Source: Lachnospiraceae bacterium (GTDB lineage Bacteria; Bacillota; Clostridia; Lachnospirales; Lachnospiraceae). Taken from it: a stretch of DNA of 64,000 bases. Location: assembly GCA_017618075.1 (NCBI GenBank), contig JAFZUY010000047.1, positions 1 through 64,000 on the forward strand. The letters are read 5' to 3'. Each line of letters begins with the position of its first letter. Within the stretch, counting starts at the first letter, position 1. This document shows positions 55,821 through 64,000 of this stretch, piece by piece. The notes under the pieces are model-generated. The model ran no database searches. It worked only from the letters and a program-made list of their open reading frames with translations, and was not told where the DNA came from. Position numbers and translations under genes: made by a program.

Positions 55821-58800
55821 TCAGAATTCTTGATAATCTTACTATTAACAAGATTGCTGCGGGGGAAGTAATCGAGAGACCGGTGAACGTTGTCAAGGAA
55901 CTTGTTGAGAACGCGATTGACGCGGGTTCAAAAAACATTTCCGTTGAGATAAAAGGCGGCGGTATCGATTATATCAGGGTTACAGATGACGGTTGCGGAA
56001 TTTCGTATGAAGACGTTCCGACAGCTTTTCTTCGTCATGCTACAAGTAAAATTGTATCAAGCGAAGACTTATTCTTCCTAAGTACATTAGGATTCAGAGG
56101 CGAGGCTTTGGCAAGTATCGCTTCTGTTTCTCATACCGAGATGATTACCCGTACAAAAACAGATTTAATGGGCACCAAAATCAATCTTGACTGCGGCAGC
56201 GTAATCGAGATGATTAAAACAGGGGCTCCCGAAGGTACGACAATTATCGTCAAGGATTTATTCTTTAATGTTCCCGCTCGTAAAAAATTCTTAAATTCAC
56301 CTTCGTCCGAAGCTACGAAGATTATTGAAATGATGGAAGAACTTGTTCTTTCCAATCCTTCTATTGCCTTCCAGCTTCTGGTAAACGGTCAGGTTAAGAT
56401 TCAGACTAACGGTTCAGGCAATCTTAAGGACGTTATTTTCAGACTCTTCGGAAAAGAAATTCACGAGGGTCTTATTCCTTTGGATTATGAGGATGATTTC
56501 ATAAAGATTCAGGGCTATATTTCAAAGCCTGATTTATGCCGTCCTTCCAGATCCGGAGAATATTATTTTATAAATGGCAGATATATCAAGAATGATTATG
56601 TTACAAGAGGAATTGAAGAAGGATACCGCAATTTCCTGATGCAGCATAAGTTTCCTTTTGTTGTTCTGTTTATAGATCTCGATCCTTTCGGAATCGACGT
56701 AAATGTTCATCCCGCAAAGAGTGAAGTCAGAATTACAAACGGAGAATTCCTCGTTGAGATTTTAAATAAGACAATAAGTGAAGCTCTTACAAAGAATGAG
56801 CTTATTCCGAGTGCGTTTAAGTTCAAGGAAGAAGAAAAGCCTCTTGAAAGAGCTCCAGAACCTTTTGAAAAGAATTTCAAGAAGGGTGACCTTGTAGTAC
56901 AGAAAGGCTATGACGGCAAGAAGGGCGTTAATAATATGACCGCTGCCGAATCCGAAGCCTATACCCAGAATGATAAATCCAAAGAATTTACGGTTGAGTT
57001 TGAAGAAAAGAAAGACAAGCCCAACAATGAATTTATGAATCATATTACAACCATTCCTTACAAGTCCAAATACGACAAGTTTGAAGAACGTATGAAGAAT
57101 GATGTCGAAGAAGAGGAAGGTTCTGAAGAAGTTAAAGAAACTGTTTCAGATAATACAGAAGCACCCAACGATGCGTATGATTTCTTAAGAAAAGATACGA
57201 CCGCTGAGGCACCCAAGAATGTTGTAATTAAAAAGGACAGTCCCAATTATGACTTCCTTACAAACGATACGACAGCTGAAGCACCTAAGAGTACTCTCGT
57301 AAAAGAAGAAAATCCTAATTATGATTTCTTAAGAAACGATACAACCGCTGAGGCTCCGAAGAGTACGGTTGCTGCTGAAAAGACTTCATTTAACAAGGTT
57401 ACATCATTTGCTGAATCCGAAGGCAATATTAAGGATGAAGGTTCTTATGATGCAGCTTCACAGGGCTCATCACTTCTTACAACGAGAATCGGCAGCCATA
57501 AAGAAACGGCTGAAGATTATGAAGACAAGGATGGAACCAGAGGTTCTGCATTGCTTAAGAACAGGATAGCTGCCGAAAAGAAAGAATCTGCTGAAGAAAA
57601 ACCTGCAGATACAGGTTCTCACGGTTCTGCTTTGTTTAAGAAAGATATTTTTGCAAAGGAAGACGAAGTTAAGGAAGAAGTTCCTGTAGAAAATCCTATT
57701 CCAGAAGTCGAAGAAAAGACTGATGAAACGGCACCTGAAGCAGTTGAAGAAAAGGCAGAACCTGTAAATATGTTCGAAGAATGGCTTGCATCCATCGAAA
57801 ACAAGGAAGAAAGCGAAATCGAACAGGAAAACAAGGGTATGATCGTTAAATTGAGCGATATTCCTGAAAACACCTTTGTTACAGATGAAAACGAAGACGA
57901 TTCCAATGATGCTTTCATGGATTTCAAGTGGGAAAGAAAAGCTGATATTATCGACCGTGTAGGAGAAAAGTCTAAAGAAGATGATGCTGACAGACTTAAA
58001 GATACGGATAAGAAATATTCCGTATTAAATGATGATATCGCTCCGATTAAGGCAGATACCGAAGCACCCAGAAAATCAAAGTTTACTTTTAGAGTAAAAG
58101 ATTTCGATAAAGATACGGATGATGAAGCTGTTACCCCGAAGATTGAGAATGTAGATAATATCTTCAAGAAAGTCGACAGATTCAATTCAACCGGAAAGAG
58201 AGAACCTAAGGTAAAGGAAACTCAGAGCGTTCTGTTCAATGAAAAGACACTCGATCCTTCAAAACTTTCGAAATTTACGATTATTGACCAGATATTTGAT
58301 ACTTACTGGTTAATCTCCGTTGAAAACGAACTTCTAATCATGGATCAGCATGCTGCACATGAGAAAGTTCTTTACGAAAGATTTATGGAGAAGTTTAAAA
58401 ACGACAAGATTGAAACCCAGACGCTTATGCTTTCTCAGGTTGTTAACTTAAGCAAAGCGGAAATGGATGTATATCTTCGTTACAAGAACGAATTTGAAAA
58501 ATTCGGATTTATCATTAATGATTTCGGTGACAGAGATTTGTTCATCAGAGGTATACCGACTGATTTGTTTGGCTCCGATGCAAAGAGTCTGTTCCTTGAT
58601 ATCCTTTCGGAGCTTATAAATGTTTCACCTTCGCTCCATATCGATATCATTGAGACAAGAATTGCCACGAGAGCATGTAAGGCTGCTATTAAGGGCAACC
58701 AGAAGATGAGCAAGGATGATTGCAAGAAGCTTCTTGAAAATATGCTTACCTTAAAGAATCCTTATCAGTGTCCTCACGGAAGACCTACACTTATCAGAAT

Positions 58801-58846
58801 ATCAAAGACAGATCTTGAAAAGATGTTCAAAAGGATAGTTTCATGA
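55817..58846 (+). CDS. mutL: DNA mismatch repair protein MutL with expanded linker
   Basis: Mismatch-repair endonuclease/matchmaker, 1009 aa against a usual 600-680. Residues 1-330 are the GHKL ATPase and transducer (ELVENAIDAGSKNI, DDGCGI, GFRGEALASI). Residues about 345-815 are a low-complexity acidic linker including three 24-residue tandem repeats (453-524) and three later copies of a GS(S/A)L(L/F)xx(R/D)I motif. The C-terminal domain (about 820-1009) has DQHAAHEKVLYE from D843, ACKAAIKGNQKMS and CPHGRPTLI, the metal-dependent endonuclease set of bacteria lacking MutH. It overlaps mutS and miaA. Confidence 0.96.
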   Translation: MIRILDNLTINKIAAGEVIERPVNVVKELVENAIDAGSKNISVEIKGGGIDYIRVTDDGCGISYEDVPTAFLRHATSKIVSSEDLFFLSTLGFRGEALASIASVSHTEMITRTKTDLMGTKINLDCGSVIEMIKTGAPEGTTIIVKDLFFNVPARKKFLNSPSSEATKIIEMMEELVLSNPSIAFQLLVNGQVKIQTNGSGNLKDVIFRLFGKEIHEGLIPLDYEDDFIKIQGYISKPDLCRPSRSGEYYFINGRYIKNDYVTRGIEEGYRNFLMQHKFPFVVLFIDLDPFGIDVNVHPAKSEVRITNGEFLVEILNKTISEALTKNELIPSAFKFKEEEKPLERAPEPFEKNFKKGDLVVQKGYDGKKGVNNMTAAESEAYTQNDKSKEFTVEFEEKKDKPNNEFMNHITTIPYKSKYDKFEERMKNDVEEEEGSEEVKETVSDNTEAPNDAYDFLRKDTTAEAPKNVVIKKDSPNYDFLTNDTTAEAPKSTLVKEENPNYDFLRNDTTAEAPKSTVAAEKTSFNKVTSFAESEGNIKDEGSYDAASQGSSLLTTRIGSHKETAEDYEDKDGTRGSALLKNRIAAEKKESAEEKPADTGSHGSALFKKDIFAKEDEVKEEVPVENPIPEVEEKTDETAPEAVEEKAEPVNMFEEWLASIENKEESEIEQENKGMIVKLSDIPENTFVTDENEDDSNDAFMDFKWERKADIIDRVGEKSKEDDADRLKDTDKKYSVLNDDIAPIKADTEAPRKSKFTFRVKDFDKDTDDEAVTPKIENVDNIFKKVDRFNSTGKREPKVKETQSVLFNEKTLDPSKLSKFTIIDQIFDTYWLISVENELLIMDQHAAHEKVLYERFMEKFKNDKIETQTLMLSQVVNLSKAEMDVYLRYKNEFEKFGFIINDFGDRDLFIRGIPTDLFGSDAKSLFLDILSELINVSPSLHIDIIETRIATRACKAAIKGNQKMSKDDCKKLLENMLTLKNPYQCPHGRPTLIRISKTDLEKMFKRIVS
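57173..57388 (+). repeat. Three 72-bp tandem repeats within mutL
   Basis: Units start at 57173, 57245 and 57317, exactly 72 bases apart, encoding 24-residue repeats with the core YDFLRNDTTAEAPKST. They are in frame and slightly diverged at the DNA level (third-base changes), so the duplication is not brand new. Confidence 0.9.
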
Positions 58847-59781
58847 AAAAGCCTCTGGTAGTAATTGCCGGAGCAACTGCAACAGGCAAAAGCGCTTTGG
58901 CAGTAAATATTGCAAAAATAATCGGCGGAGAGATAATCTCCGCCGATTCAATGCAGGTCTATAAATTTATGAATGTTGGTACCGCAAAGATTACGGAAGA
59001 GGAAATGGGCGGTATTAAACATTATCTTTTAGATTGTCTTAATCCTAATGAATCCTGTGATGCTTTGCGTTTTAAAACCCTTGCTCTTGAAGCGATGGAT
59101 GAAATATACAAAAACAACCATATTCCGATTATTTGTGGTGGCACAGGCTTCTATATCCAGGCGGTAACAAGGGATATTGATTTTACAGAAGAGGACGACA
59201 ATACTGTCCGAGCAGAAATCACTGACTTTTATAATAAAAACAGCGAAGACGCATTGTTTGAAAGATTAAAAGAGATTGATTACGAATCAACTCTTATTAT
59301 TCCCAAGCAGAATATAAAACGCGTTATCAGAGCTATTGAATTTTACGAGCTTCATCATAAAAAAATATCCGATCACAACAAAGAACAGCAGGAGAGGGAA
59401 ACACCTTATAATCTTGCATATTTCGTATTAAACCGCGACAGGAGCCTTTTATACGAGAAAATTGACAGGCGTGTGGATATTATGATAGAAAACGGCCTTT
59501 TGGACGAGGTAAAAGATTTAATAGCCAAATATCCTTACGATTCACAGTCCGGCCTGTACAATGCCATCGGATATAAAGAGTTAATTGATTATTTAAACGG
59601 CGAATATGACTTTGACAGAGCCGTTTATCTAATAAAACAGAATTCAAGACATTATGCCAAAAGACAGGTGACTTTTTTTAAGAGAGAAAGATATGCGGAT
59701 TTTATAGATATTGACAATAAGACTCCTGCAGAAATCGAAAAGTATGTTTTGGATGTTTTAAAAGAGAAAAATATAATTTGA
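58843..59781 (+). CDS. miaA: tRNA dimethylallyltransferase
   Basis: Adds the isopentenyl group to A37 of tRNAs reading UNN codons, the substrate for MiaB. The 312-aa protein has P-loop GATATGKS (residues 10-17), ISADSMQVYKFMNVGTAK, the GGTGFYIQAV segment and the C-terminal YNAIGYKELIDYL and RHYAKRQVTFFKRE motifs. Length is normal. The start overlaps the mutL stop by four bases, so mutS-mutL-miaA are translationally coupled. Confidence 0.97.
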   Translation: MKKPLVVIAGATATGKSALAVNIAKIIGGEIISADSMQVYKFMNVGTAKITEEEMGGIKHYLLDCLNPNESCDALRFKTLALEAMDEIYKNNHIPIICGGTGFYIQAVTRDIDFTEEDDNTVRAEITDFYNKNSEDALFERLKEIDYESTLIIPKQNIKRVIRAIEFYELHHKKISDHNKEQQERETPYNLAYFVLNRDRSLLYEKIDRRVDIMIENGLLDEVKDLIAKYPYDSQSGLYNAIGYKELIDYLNGEYDFDRAVYLIKQNSRHYAKRQVTFFKRERYADFIDIDNKTPAEIEKYVLDVLKEKNII

Positions 59782-59797
59782 AACTATTGAGGTTGCA

Positions 59798-61072
59798 ATG
59801 AAAAATATTTACAAAGATTTCGGAATTGATGATAAAGTTTGTGAGTTTGCTGAAAATATCCTAAAAGATTTAAAAGTAAGATTTGACGATATCGACAGAC
59901 TTGCAGATATTAATCAGCTTAAGGTTATAGCTGCAATGCAAAAGAACAATGTTTCCGAAGCATGCATGCTCGGAACCACAGGATACGGCTATAACGATCT
60001 TGGAAGAGAAACGCTTGAAAAAGTATATGCTGATATTTTCCATACCGAGGATGCGCTTGTAAGGGCTCAGATTACGTGCGGAACTCATGCGTTAGCACTT
60101 GCTCTCATGAGCAATTTGCGCCCCGGGGACGAGCTTTTAAGCCCTGCAGGAAAGCCTTATGATACCCTGGAAGAAGTAATCGGTATCAGAGACAGTATCG
60201 GTTCCTTAAAAGAATACGGAGTTACTTACAGACAGGTTGATTTACTTTCTGACGGCACATTTGATTACGAAAACATAAAAAAAGCTATTAATGACAAAAC
60301 AAAACTTGTTACTATCCAACGTTCAAAAGGATATCAGACAAGACCTTCTTTTTCTGTAAAACAAATCGGAGAACTCATTGCTTATGTTAAAAGCATAAAG
60401 CCCGAAGTTATCTGCATGGTTGATAACTGCTACGGTGAATTTACCGAAGAAATTGAACCGAGCGATGTAGGCGCAGATATGATAGTCGGTTCTTTGATTA
60501 AAAACCCCGGTGGCGGACTTGCTCCTTTAGGCGGATATATATGCGGTAAGAAAGAATGTATTGAAAATGCCGCATACAGACTTACTTCACCCGGACTTGG
60601 AAAGGAAGTCGGCGCTTCATTAACTGTTTTAAGAGATTTTTATCAGGGACTTTTCCTTGCCCCCACAGTAGTTGCAAGTGCACTAAAAGGCGCAATATTT
60701 GCAGCAAATATTTACGAGAAACTCGGTTTTGATGTGATTCCAAACTCAACAGAAGACAGACATGACATTATCCAGGCCGTAACATTCCATGATAAAGACA
60801 AAATGATCGCTTTCTGCCAGGGCATTCAGGCCGCATCACCCGTTGATTCCTTTGTAAAACCCGAGCCCTGGGCAATGCCCGGCTATGATTCCGACGTAAT
60901 TATGGCCGCCGGAGCCTTCATATCAGGCTCATCCATCGAATTATCGGCCGACGGCCCCGTAAAAGAACCCTATAGTGTCTATTTCCAGGGCGGCCTGACT
61001 TTCCCTCATGTCAAGTTGGGTATAATCAAGTCCCTTCAGACCTTATACGAGAGAGGTCTTGTTCAACTTTAA
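59798..61072 (+). CDS. Methionine gamma-lyase-family (YnbB/aluminium-resistance) PLP protein
   Basis: A 424-aa PLP-dependent protein of the COG4100 family. Signature parts are ACMLGTTGYGYNDLGRETLE, FHTEDALVRAQITCGTHAL, TIQRSKGYQTRPS, MVDNCYGEF and the presumed PLP lysine in GSLIKNPGGGLAPLGGYI. It is annotated variously as methionine gamma-lyase-like, cystathionine beta-lyase-like or aluminium-resistance protein; the true activity is unsettled. It is often found next to miaA and mutL in Firmicutes, as here. It is the last gene before the fold-back element. Confidence 0.88.
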   Translation: MKNIYKDFGIDDKVCEFAENILKDLKVRFDDIDRLADINQLKVIAAMQKNNVSEACMLGTTGYGYNDLGRETLEKVYADIFHTEDALVRAQITCGTHALALALMSNLRPGDELLSPAGKPYDTLEEVIGIRDSIGSLKEYGVTYRQVDLLSDGTFDYENIKKAINDKTKLVTIQRSKGYQTRPSFSVKQIGELIAYVKSIKPEVICMVDNCYGEFTEEIEPSDVGADMIVGSLIKNPGGGLAPLGGYICGKKECIENAAYRLTSPGLGKEVGASLTVLRDFYQGLFLAPTVVASALKGAIFAANIYEKLGFDVIPNSTEDRHDIIQAVTFHDKDKMIAFCQGIQAASPVDSFVKPEPWAMPGYDSDVIMAAGAFISGSSIELSADGPVKEPYSVYFQGGLTFPHVKLGIIKSLQTLYERGLVQL

Positions 61073-61087
61073 TCAATAAAACTAAAT

Positions 61088-61296
61088 CTGTTTTTTGGCT
61101 TTAATATAGAATTTTTTAGCTGTGACCACATGATGCACGAGCGGGTAATTTTTGTCGCCGGTGCTTAATGAGACGAGCACAATTGTGCGAAGTCGAATTT
61201 AGCATCCGCTGCGTACAAAAGATTAGCGAGAGCGTGCCCGCGGTGTATTATGTGGTCGCAGCTCATTTTTATGTAAAAAACTAAGCCAAAAAACAG
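61088..61296. other. ~209-nt fold-back (near-palindromic) element
   Basis: The only ~300-base gap without a gene (61073-61375) holds one long imperfect hairpin. The outer 14-bp arms are perfect: CTGTTTTTTGGCTT (61088-61101) with AAGCCAAAAAACAG (61283-61296). Next, AGCTGTGACCACAT (61118-61131) pairs with ATGTGGTCGCAGCT (61250-61263) with one wobble, and the stem continues through GATGCAC...GCGGG against CCCGC...GTGTATT (about 61232-61249). The tip contains the perfect palindrome GCACAATTGTGC (about 61177-61188). No open reading frame of note is inside. It could be a MITE-like remnant or a structured RNA, and may help end the upstream transcript. Confidence 0.75.
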
Positions 61297-61326
61297 TCGC
61301 AATAGTGCATTATTGATAAAATGTGG

Positions 61327-61332
61327 TATAAT
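61327..61332 (+). promoter_or_regulatory. TATAAT -10 box upstream of mreB
   Basis: A perfect TATAAT lies 44 bases before the mreB start, right after the fold-back element. No good -35 hexamer is seen at the expected distance; AAAATGTGGTATAATA resembles the AAAATGTGGTATTATA sequence before nnrD. Confidence 0.5.
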
Positions 61333-61375
61333 AGTAAACTGTATTATTATGTGAAGAAGAAATTGGAGAATTACT

Positions 61376-62374
61376 TTGGCTAACAATGCTTTCGGTATCG
61401 ATTTGGGTACCAGTAAAATTTGTATTTATAATCATGAGAAAAAGCGCGTATTTGTTGAGCGCAATATGATTGCAATTGAAAATAAAAAGAATGTTATTGC
61501 TTATGGCGATTCGGCTTATGAAATGTTTGAAAAAGCACCCGATAATATTGTGGTATCAATGCCTCTTAATAATGGTGTTATTTCCGATATCAACAATATG
61601 CAGGATCTTTTAAGACTTTTTATTTCGGAGATTACAAAAGGCAATTACAAAAATTCCGACTATGTAATGTCTATTCCTCACGATGTTACAGATGTTGAAA
61701 GAAGAGCTTTCGGTGAGCTGATTGAAGATTCTTCGATGAAGGCTCACAGTGTATCGGTTGTAGAAAAATCCATCGCCTGTGCCATAGGACTTAATATTGA
61801 TGTTAAAAGCTCTCAGGGCGTAATGATTGTCGATGTAGGTTACAATACCACGGAGATTTCAATTCTTTCATTCGGCGGTATCGTAAAGTCCAAACTTGTC
61901 AAAATCGGCGGAAATAAATTCGACGATATCATAAAAGCAACTGTCAGAAAGGAATACAACCTTCATATCGGCTCAAAGTCGGCAGAAGCATTAAAAATGC
62001 AGATTTCAGAGCTTAAAAGAAGCGGAGAGAAGGGTGTTGTTTACGGAAGAAACGTAGCCAGCGGACTTCCTGTTGAATGTATGGTCGATCCGGTTGTGCT
62101 TGAGAACTGCTTAAGAGAAAGCTTTTTACAGATAACCGATAATGTAAAAGAACTACTTGAAAGTACTCCTCCCGAAATCGGTGCAAATATTTACAAGCAG
62201 GGTATTTATATTACAGGCGGCGGAAGCCTTGTAAGTAATCTCTGCCAGAATGTTGCAAACGGCACAGGCCTTAAAGTAAACACTTCAGACAGTGCGGAAA
62301 ACAGTGTAATTTTCGGACTTGCCGAGATTATCAGAAACAATAAGAAGTATAAGAATTTAACTTTTGAAGTATAA
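61376..62374 (+). CDS. mreB: Rod shape-determining protein MreB
   Basis: Bacterial actin that organises side-wall peptidoglycan synthesis, 332 aa. It starts at TTG 61376, eight bases after TTGGAGA, encoding MANNAFGIDLGTSKICIYN with the phosphate-1 loop. Others are the phosphate-2 region MIVDVGYNTTEISIL and the adenosine motif GIYITGGGSLVSNL. Length is normal. The mreC start overlaps the stop (TAATG), so mreBCD are coupled. Mbl-type paralogues cannot be separated by eye, but the mreC-mreD context favours MreB. Confidence 0.95.
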   Translation: MANNAFGIDLGTSKICIYNHEKKRVFVERNMIAIENKKNVIAYGDSAYEMFEKAPDNIVVSMPLNNGVISDINNMQDLLRLFISEITKGNYKNSDYVMSIPHDVTDVERRAFGELIEDSSMKAHSVSVVEKSIACAIGLNIDVKSSQGVMIVDVGYNTTEISILSFGGIVKSKLVKIGGNKFDDIIKATVRKEYNLHIGSKSAEALKMQISELKRSGEKGVVYGRNVASGLPVECMVDPVVLENCLRESFLQITDNVKELLESTPPEIGANIYKQGIYITGGGSLVSNLCQNVANGTGLKVNTSDSAENSVIFGLAEIIRNNKKYKNLTFEV

Positions 62375-63240
62375 TGAGCCCTTTAGTCAGAAAACCTCAG
62401 GAAAAATATAAACTGCCTACCAAATACTGGTTGCTGATTCTTTCAGCAATCTGTGTTGTTTTGATGCTTTTTACCTTCGTTTTTGACATTCCCCTAAAGC
62501 CTTTAAACGAAGTTGTATCCGTAACTGTTGTTCCTCTTCAGAAGGGCATCAGTATTGTGGGCGAGAATCTGTATTCCAGAAAAGAAATGGTTAAGCAGAT
62601 GAATGAACTCGTTGACCAGAACAACAAACTGATGAAGCAGGTTAATGACCTTACAATGGAAAATGATATCCTTATGCAGGATAAGATTGAGCTTAATTCA
62701 TTAAGAGCATTATATCAGCTCGATCAGACATATTCGGATTATCCCAAAACCGGTGCCAGAGTTATCTCGGGTTCTACAGGTAACTGGTTTTCTACTTTTA
62801 TAATCGATAAAGGTTCCAATGACGGAATGAAAGTCGGTATGAATGTTTTGGCAGGCGGCGGACTGGTAGGACGAATCACCGAGGTCGGTGCAAACTGGTC
62901 CAGAGTTTTAAGTATTATAGACGATACAAGTAATGTTTCATGCATGGTTTTAACGACTAACGATCATTTAATGGTTTCAGGCAGCCTTTCAACCATGGAG
63001 AACGGATATATTACTTTTAACCAGCTTTCTGAAAACGCAAAAGGCGTGGAAGTCGGGGATAAAATAGTTACAAGCAATATTTCAGATGTATATTTACCCG
63101 GAATTCAGGTTGGCATCATTTCCTATATGGAAAAAGATTCCAATCACTTATCCGTTTCGGGATATATTACCCCGAGCGTTAACTTTGAGCATATCAGTGA
63201 AGTGTTGGTAATTACCAAACTTAAGACCGAACTCGAATAA
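62374..63240 (+). CDS. mreC: Rod shape-determining protein MreC
   Basis: Scaffold protein of the elongasome, 288 aa. It has a cytoplasmic N-terminus, one membrane helix (about residues 18-40), a coiled coil (about 65-112: MVKQMNELVDQNNKLMKQV, continuing) and a two-part beta domain with WFSTFIIDKGSNDGMKVGM and VSCMVLTTNDHLMVSGSL. Length is typical. It overlaps mreB by one base and precedes mreD by 8 bases. Confidence 0.95.
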   Translation: MSPLVRKPQEKYKLPTKYWLLILSAICVVLMLFTFVFDIPLKPLNEVVSVTVVPLQKGISIVGENLYSRKEMVKQMNELVDQNNKLMKQVNDLTMENDILMQDKIELNSLRALYQLDQTYSDYPKTGARVISGSTGNWFSTFIIDKGSNDGMKVGMNVLAGGGLVGRITEVGANWSRVLSIIDDTSNVSCMVLTTNDHLMVSGSLSTMENGYITFNQLSENAKGVEVGDKIVTSNISDVYLPGIQVGIISYMEKDSNHLSVSGYITPSVNFEHISEVLVITKLKTELE

Positions 63241-63248
63241 GGAATGTA

Positions 63249-63758
63249 ATGAAAAGATTTTTCATAGATGTAGCTTTAATACTTGTCTTTTTCGTATTGC
63301 AGACGACGGTCTTTCCCATGTTAAAAATATCAAGCATTATTCCGAATATACTGATTATTTTAGTATCATGTTCGGGCTTTATGCAGGGTGACAGGGAAGG
63401 AATGTTTGTCGGTTTTGCATGCGGTCTTTTGCTGGATGTCTGTTCCTTTGATATTTTCGGCTTTTACACAATACTTTATATGTTAATAGGTTATTTAAAC
63501 GGTTTGCTTCACAATTTCTTTTACTTAAAAGATTTTAAATTACCGGCAATTATGATTATCAGCAGCGACCTTGTATGCTGTTTTGTTACATATTTCTTCC
63601 TGTTTTTGTTAAGAAGCAGGTTTGAATTCGGATTTTATTTTTTAAATATCATTTTACCCGAAGTAGTTTATACACTTTTGGTTGCGGTTATAATTTATCC
63701 TTTGCTCTGGGTAATTGAAGCGTACGTATTTAAAAAGAAAAACGCGGAGAGTTCATAA
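63249..63758 (+). CDS. mreD: Rod shape-determining protein MreD
   Basis: Integral membrane elongasome component, 169 aa with five or six membrane helices. The start FFIDVALILVFFVLQTTVFP and the GFACGLLLDVCSFDIFGFYTI segment are typical of MreD. It lies between mreC and the PBP2 gene, whose ATG begins directly after this stop codon. Confidence 0.92.
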   Translation: MKRFFIDVALILVFFVLQTTVFPMLKISSIIPNILIILVSCSGFMQGDREGMFVGFACGLLLDVCSFDIFGFYTILYMLIGYLNGLLHNFFYLKDFKLPAIMIISSDLVCCFVTYFFLFLLRSRFEFGFYFLNIILPEVVYTLLVAVIIYPLLWVIEAYVFKKKNAESS

Positions 63759-64000
63759 ATGTTTGAACGTTTCAAAGAAGAATTAAAGAGTTTTTTAAAA
63801 TCGCGTCTTCTTTTGCCGATTTGCCTGTTTTTGGCTATCGGTGTTGTTCTTGTTGTCAGAATTTTCAACCTTCAGATCATAAAAGGTGAAGAATACGTTA
63901 ATAACTACGAACTTAAAATCATCCGTGAAAAATCCATAGACGGTATCAGAGGTAATATTTATGACCGTAACGGATATCTTCTTGCTTATAATGTCTTATC
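63759..64000 (+). CDS. mrdA: Class B penicillin-binding protein (PBP2/MrdA type), N-terminal part
   Basis: Elongation-specific transpeptidase, cut by the window end after 80 residues. It has a short cytoplasmic segment, a membrane anchor (about residues 19-37, LLPICLFLAIGVVLVV) and the start of the pedestal domain: RIFNLQIIKGEEYVNNYE and DGIRGNIYDRNGYLLAYN, where RGxIxDRNG is the class B PBP signature. It follows mreBCD without a gap, the usual order. The catalytic domain is outside the window. Confidence 0.9.
   Translation, partial: MFERFKEELKSFLKSRLLLPICLFLAIGVVLVVRIFNLQIIKGEEYVNNYELKIIREKSIDGIRGNIYDRNGYLLAYNVL

Noticed and set aside
57619..58185. 188-codon Ser-rich frame antisense to mutL
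   Set aside because: It is the complement of the acidic low-complexity linker of MutL, which naturally gives a long Ser-rich antisense frame.
1..64000. CRISPR arrays, prophage, integrases, toxin-antitoxin or defence genes
   Set aside because: None found. All sizeable frames are housekeeping or membrane genes, and no regularly spaced direct repeats of CRISPR type are present.

Overview
The window is a chromosomal segment of a low-GC, strictly anaerobic Gram-positive bacterium, most likely a member of the Lachnospiraceae (Clostridia). The evidence is the family content and codon style: AT-rich with many AGA/AAA codons, GGAGG-type ribosome sites, frequent TTG starts, an NfnAB-type bifurcating transhydrogenase, Rex, a SpoVB-like flippase, L,D-transpeptidase and D,D-carboxypeptidase, and no outer-membrane genes. 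I saw no transposase, integrase, phage gene, CRISPR array or resistance cassette. The species cannot be named from sequence alone.

Layout. 1-2.6 kb: 3' end of ATP-dependent PEP carboxykinase, a two-component system with a short-loop sensor kinase, and tRNA-Leu(CAA) on the minus strand. 2.8-9.2 kb: a small ZAS-type zinc protein, polA, coaE, an FtsA-like ATPase with extra C-terminal domains, a WalJ-type metallo-beta-lactamase fold protein and an ACT protein. 9.3-12.3 kb: a UPF0210/PFL gene flanked by short palindromic repeat pairs, then tmcAL and a DUF1292 gene on the minus strand. 12.4-14.7 kb: an unknown membrane protein coupled to a GH13-like protein that has lost its catalytic residues. 14.8-19.8 kb: trpS, potD, and a convergent potABC operon. 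19.9-25 kb: lactonase-like propeller, VanY-like peptidase, tgt, yajC and an L,D-transpeptidase. 25.2-32.8 kb: serC-serA, rex, nnrD, a CNNM/CorC protein, yebC and a metY-like gene. 32.8-38.1 kb: two membrane glycosyltransferase-type genes and ftsK. 38.2-40.8 kb: fhs and folD. 40.8-45.5 kb: nfnA-nfnB between two zinc-ribbon membrane proteins. 45.5-61.1 kb: rlmH, flippase, an FAD protein, proB, a DUF896-ProA fusion, miaB, mutS, mutL with an unusually long repetitive linker, miaA and a methionine gamma-lyase-like protein. 61.1-61.3 kb: a long fold-back element. 61.4-64 kb: mreBCD and the start of a class B PBP2 gene.

Functionally the window is mostly housekeeping: DNA replication and repair (polA, mutSL, ftsK), tRNA decoding and modification (tgt, miaA, miaB, tmcAL, trpS), one-carbon metabolism (fhs, folD), serine and proline synthesis, redox balance (rex, nnrD, nfnAB), polyamine uptake and cell-wall/shape genes. 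The items most worth a second look are the DUF896-ProA fusion with a possible internal start, the apparently inactive GH13 protein with its membrane partner, the ~209-nt fold-back element upstream of mreB, the 13-nt palindromic modules around the UPF0210 gene, and the expanded MutL linker. No clear new defence or mobile system is present.
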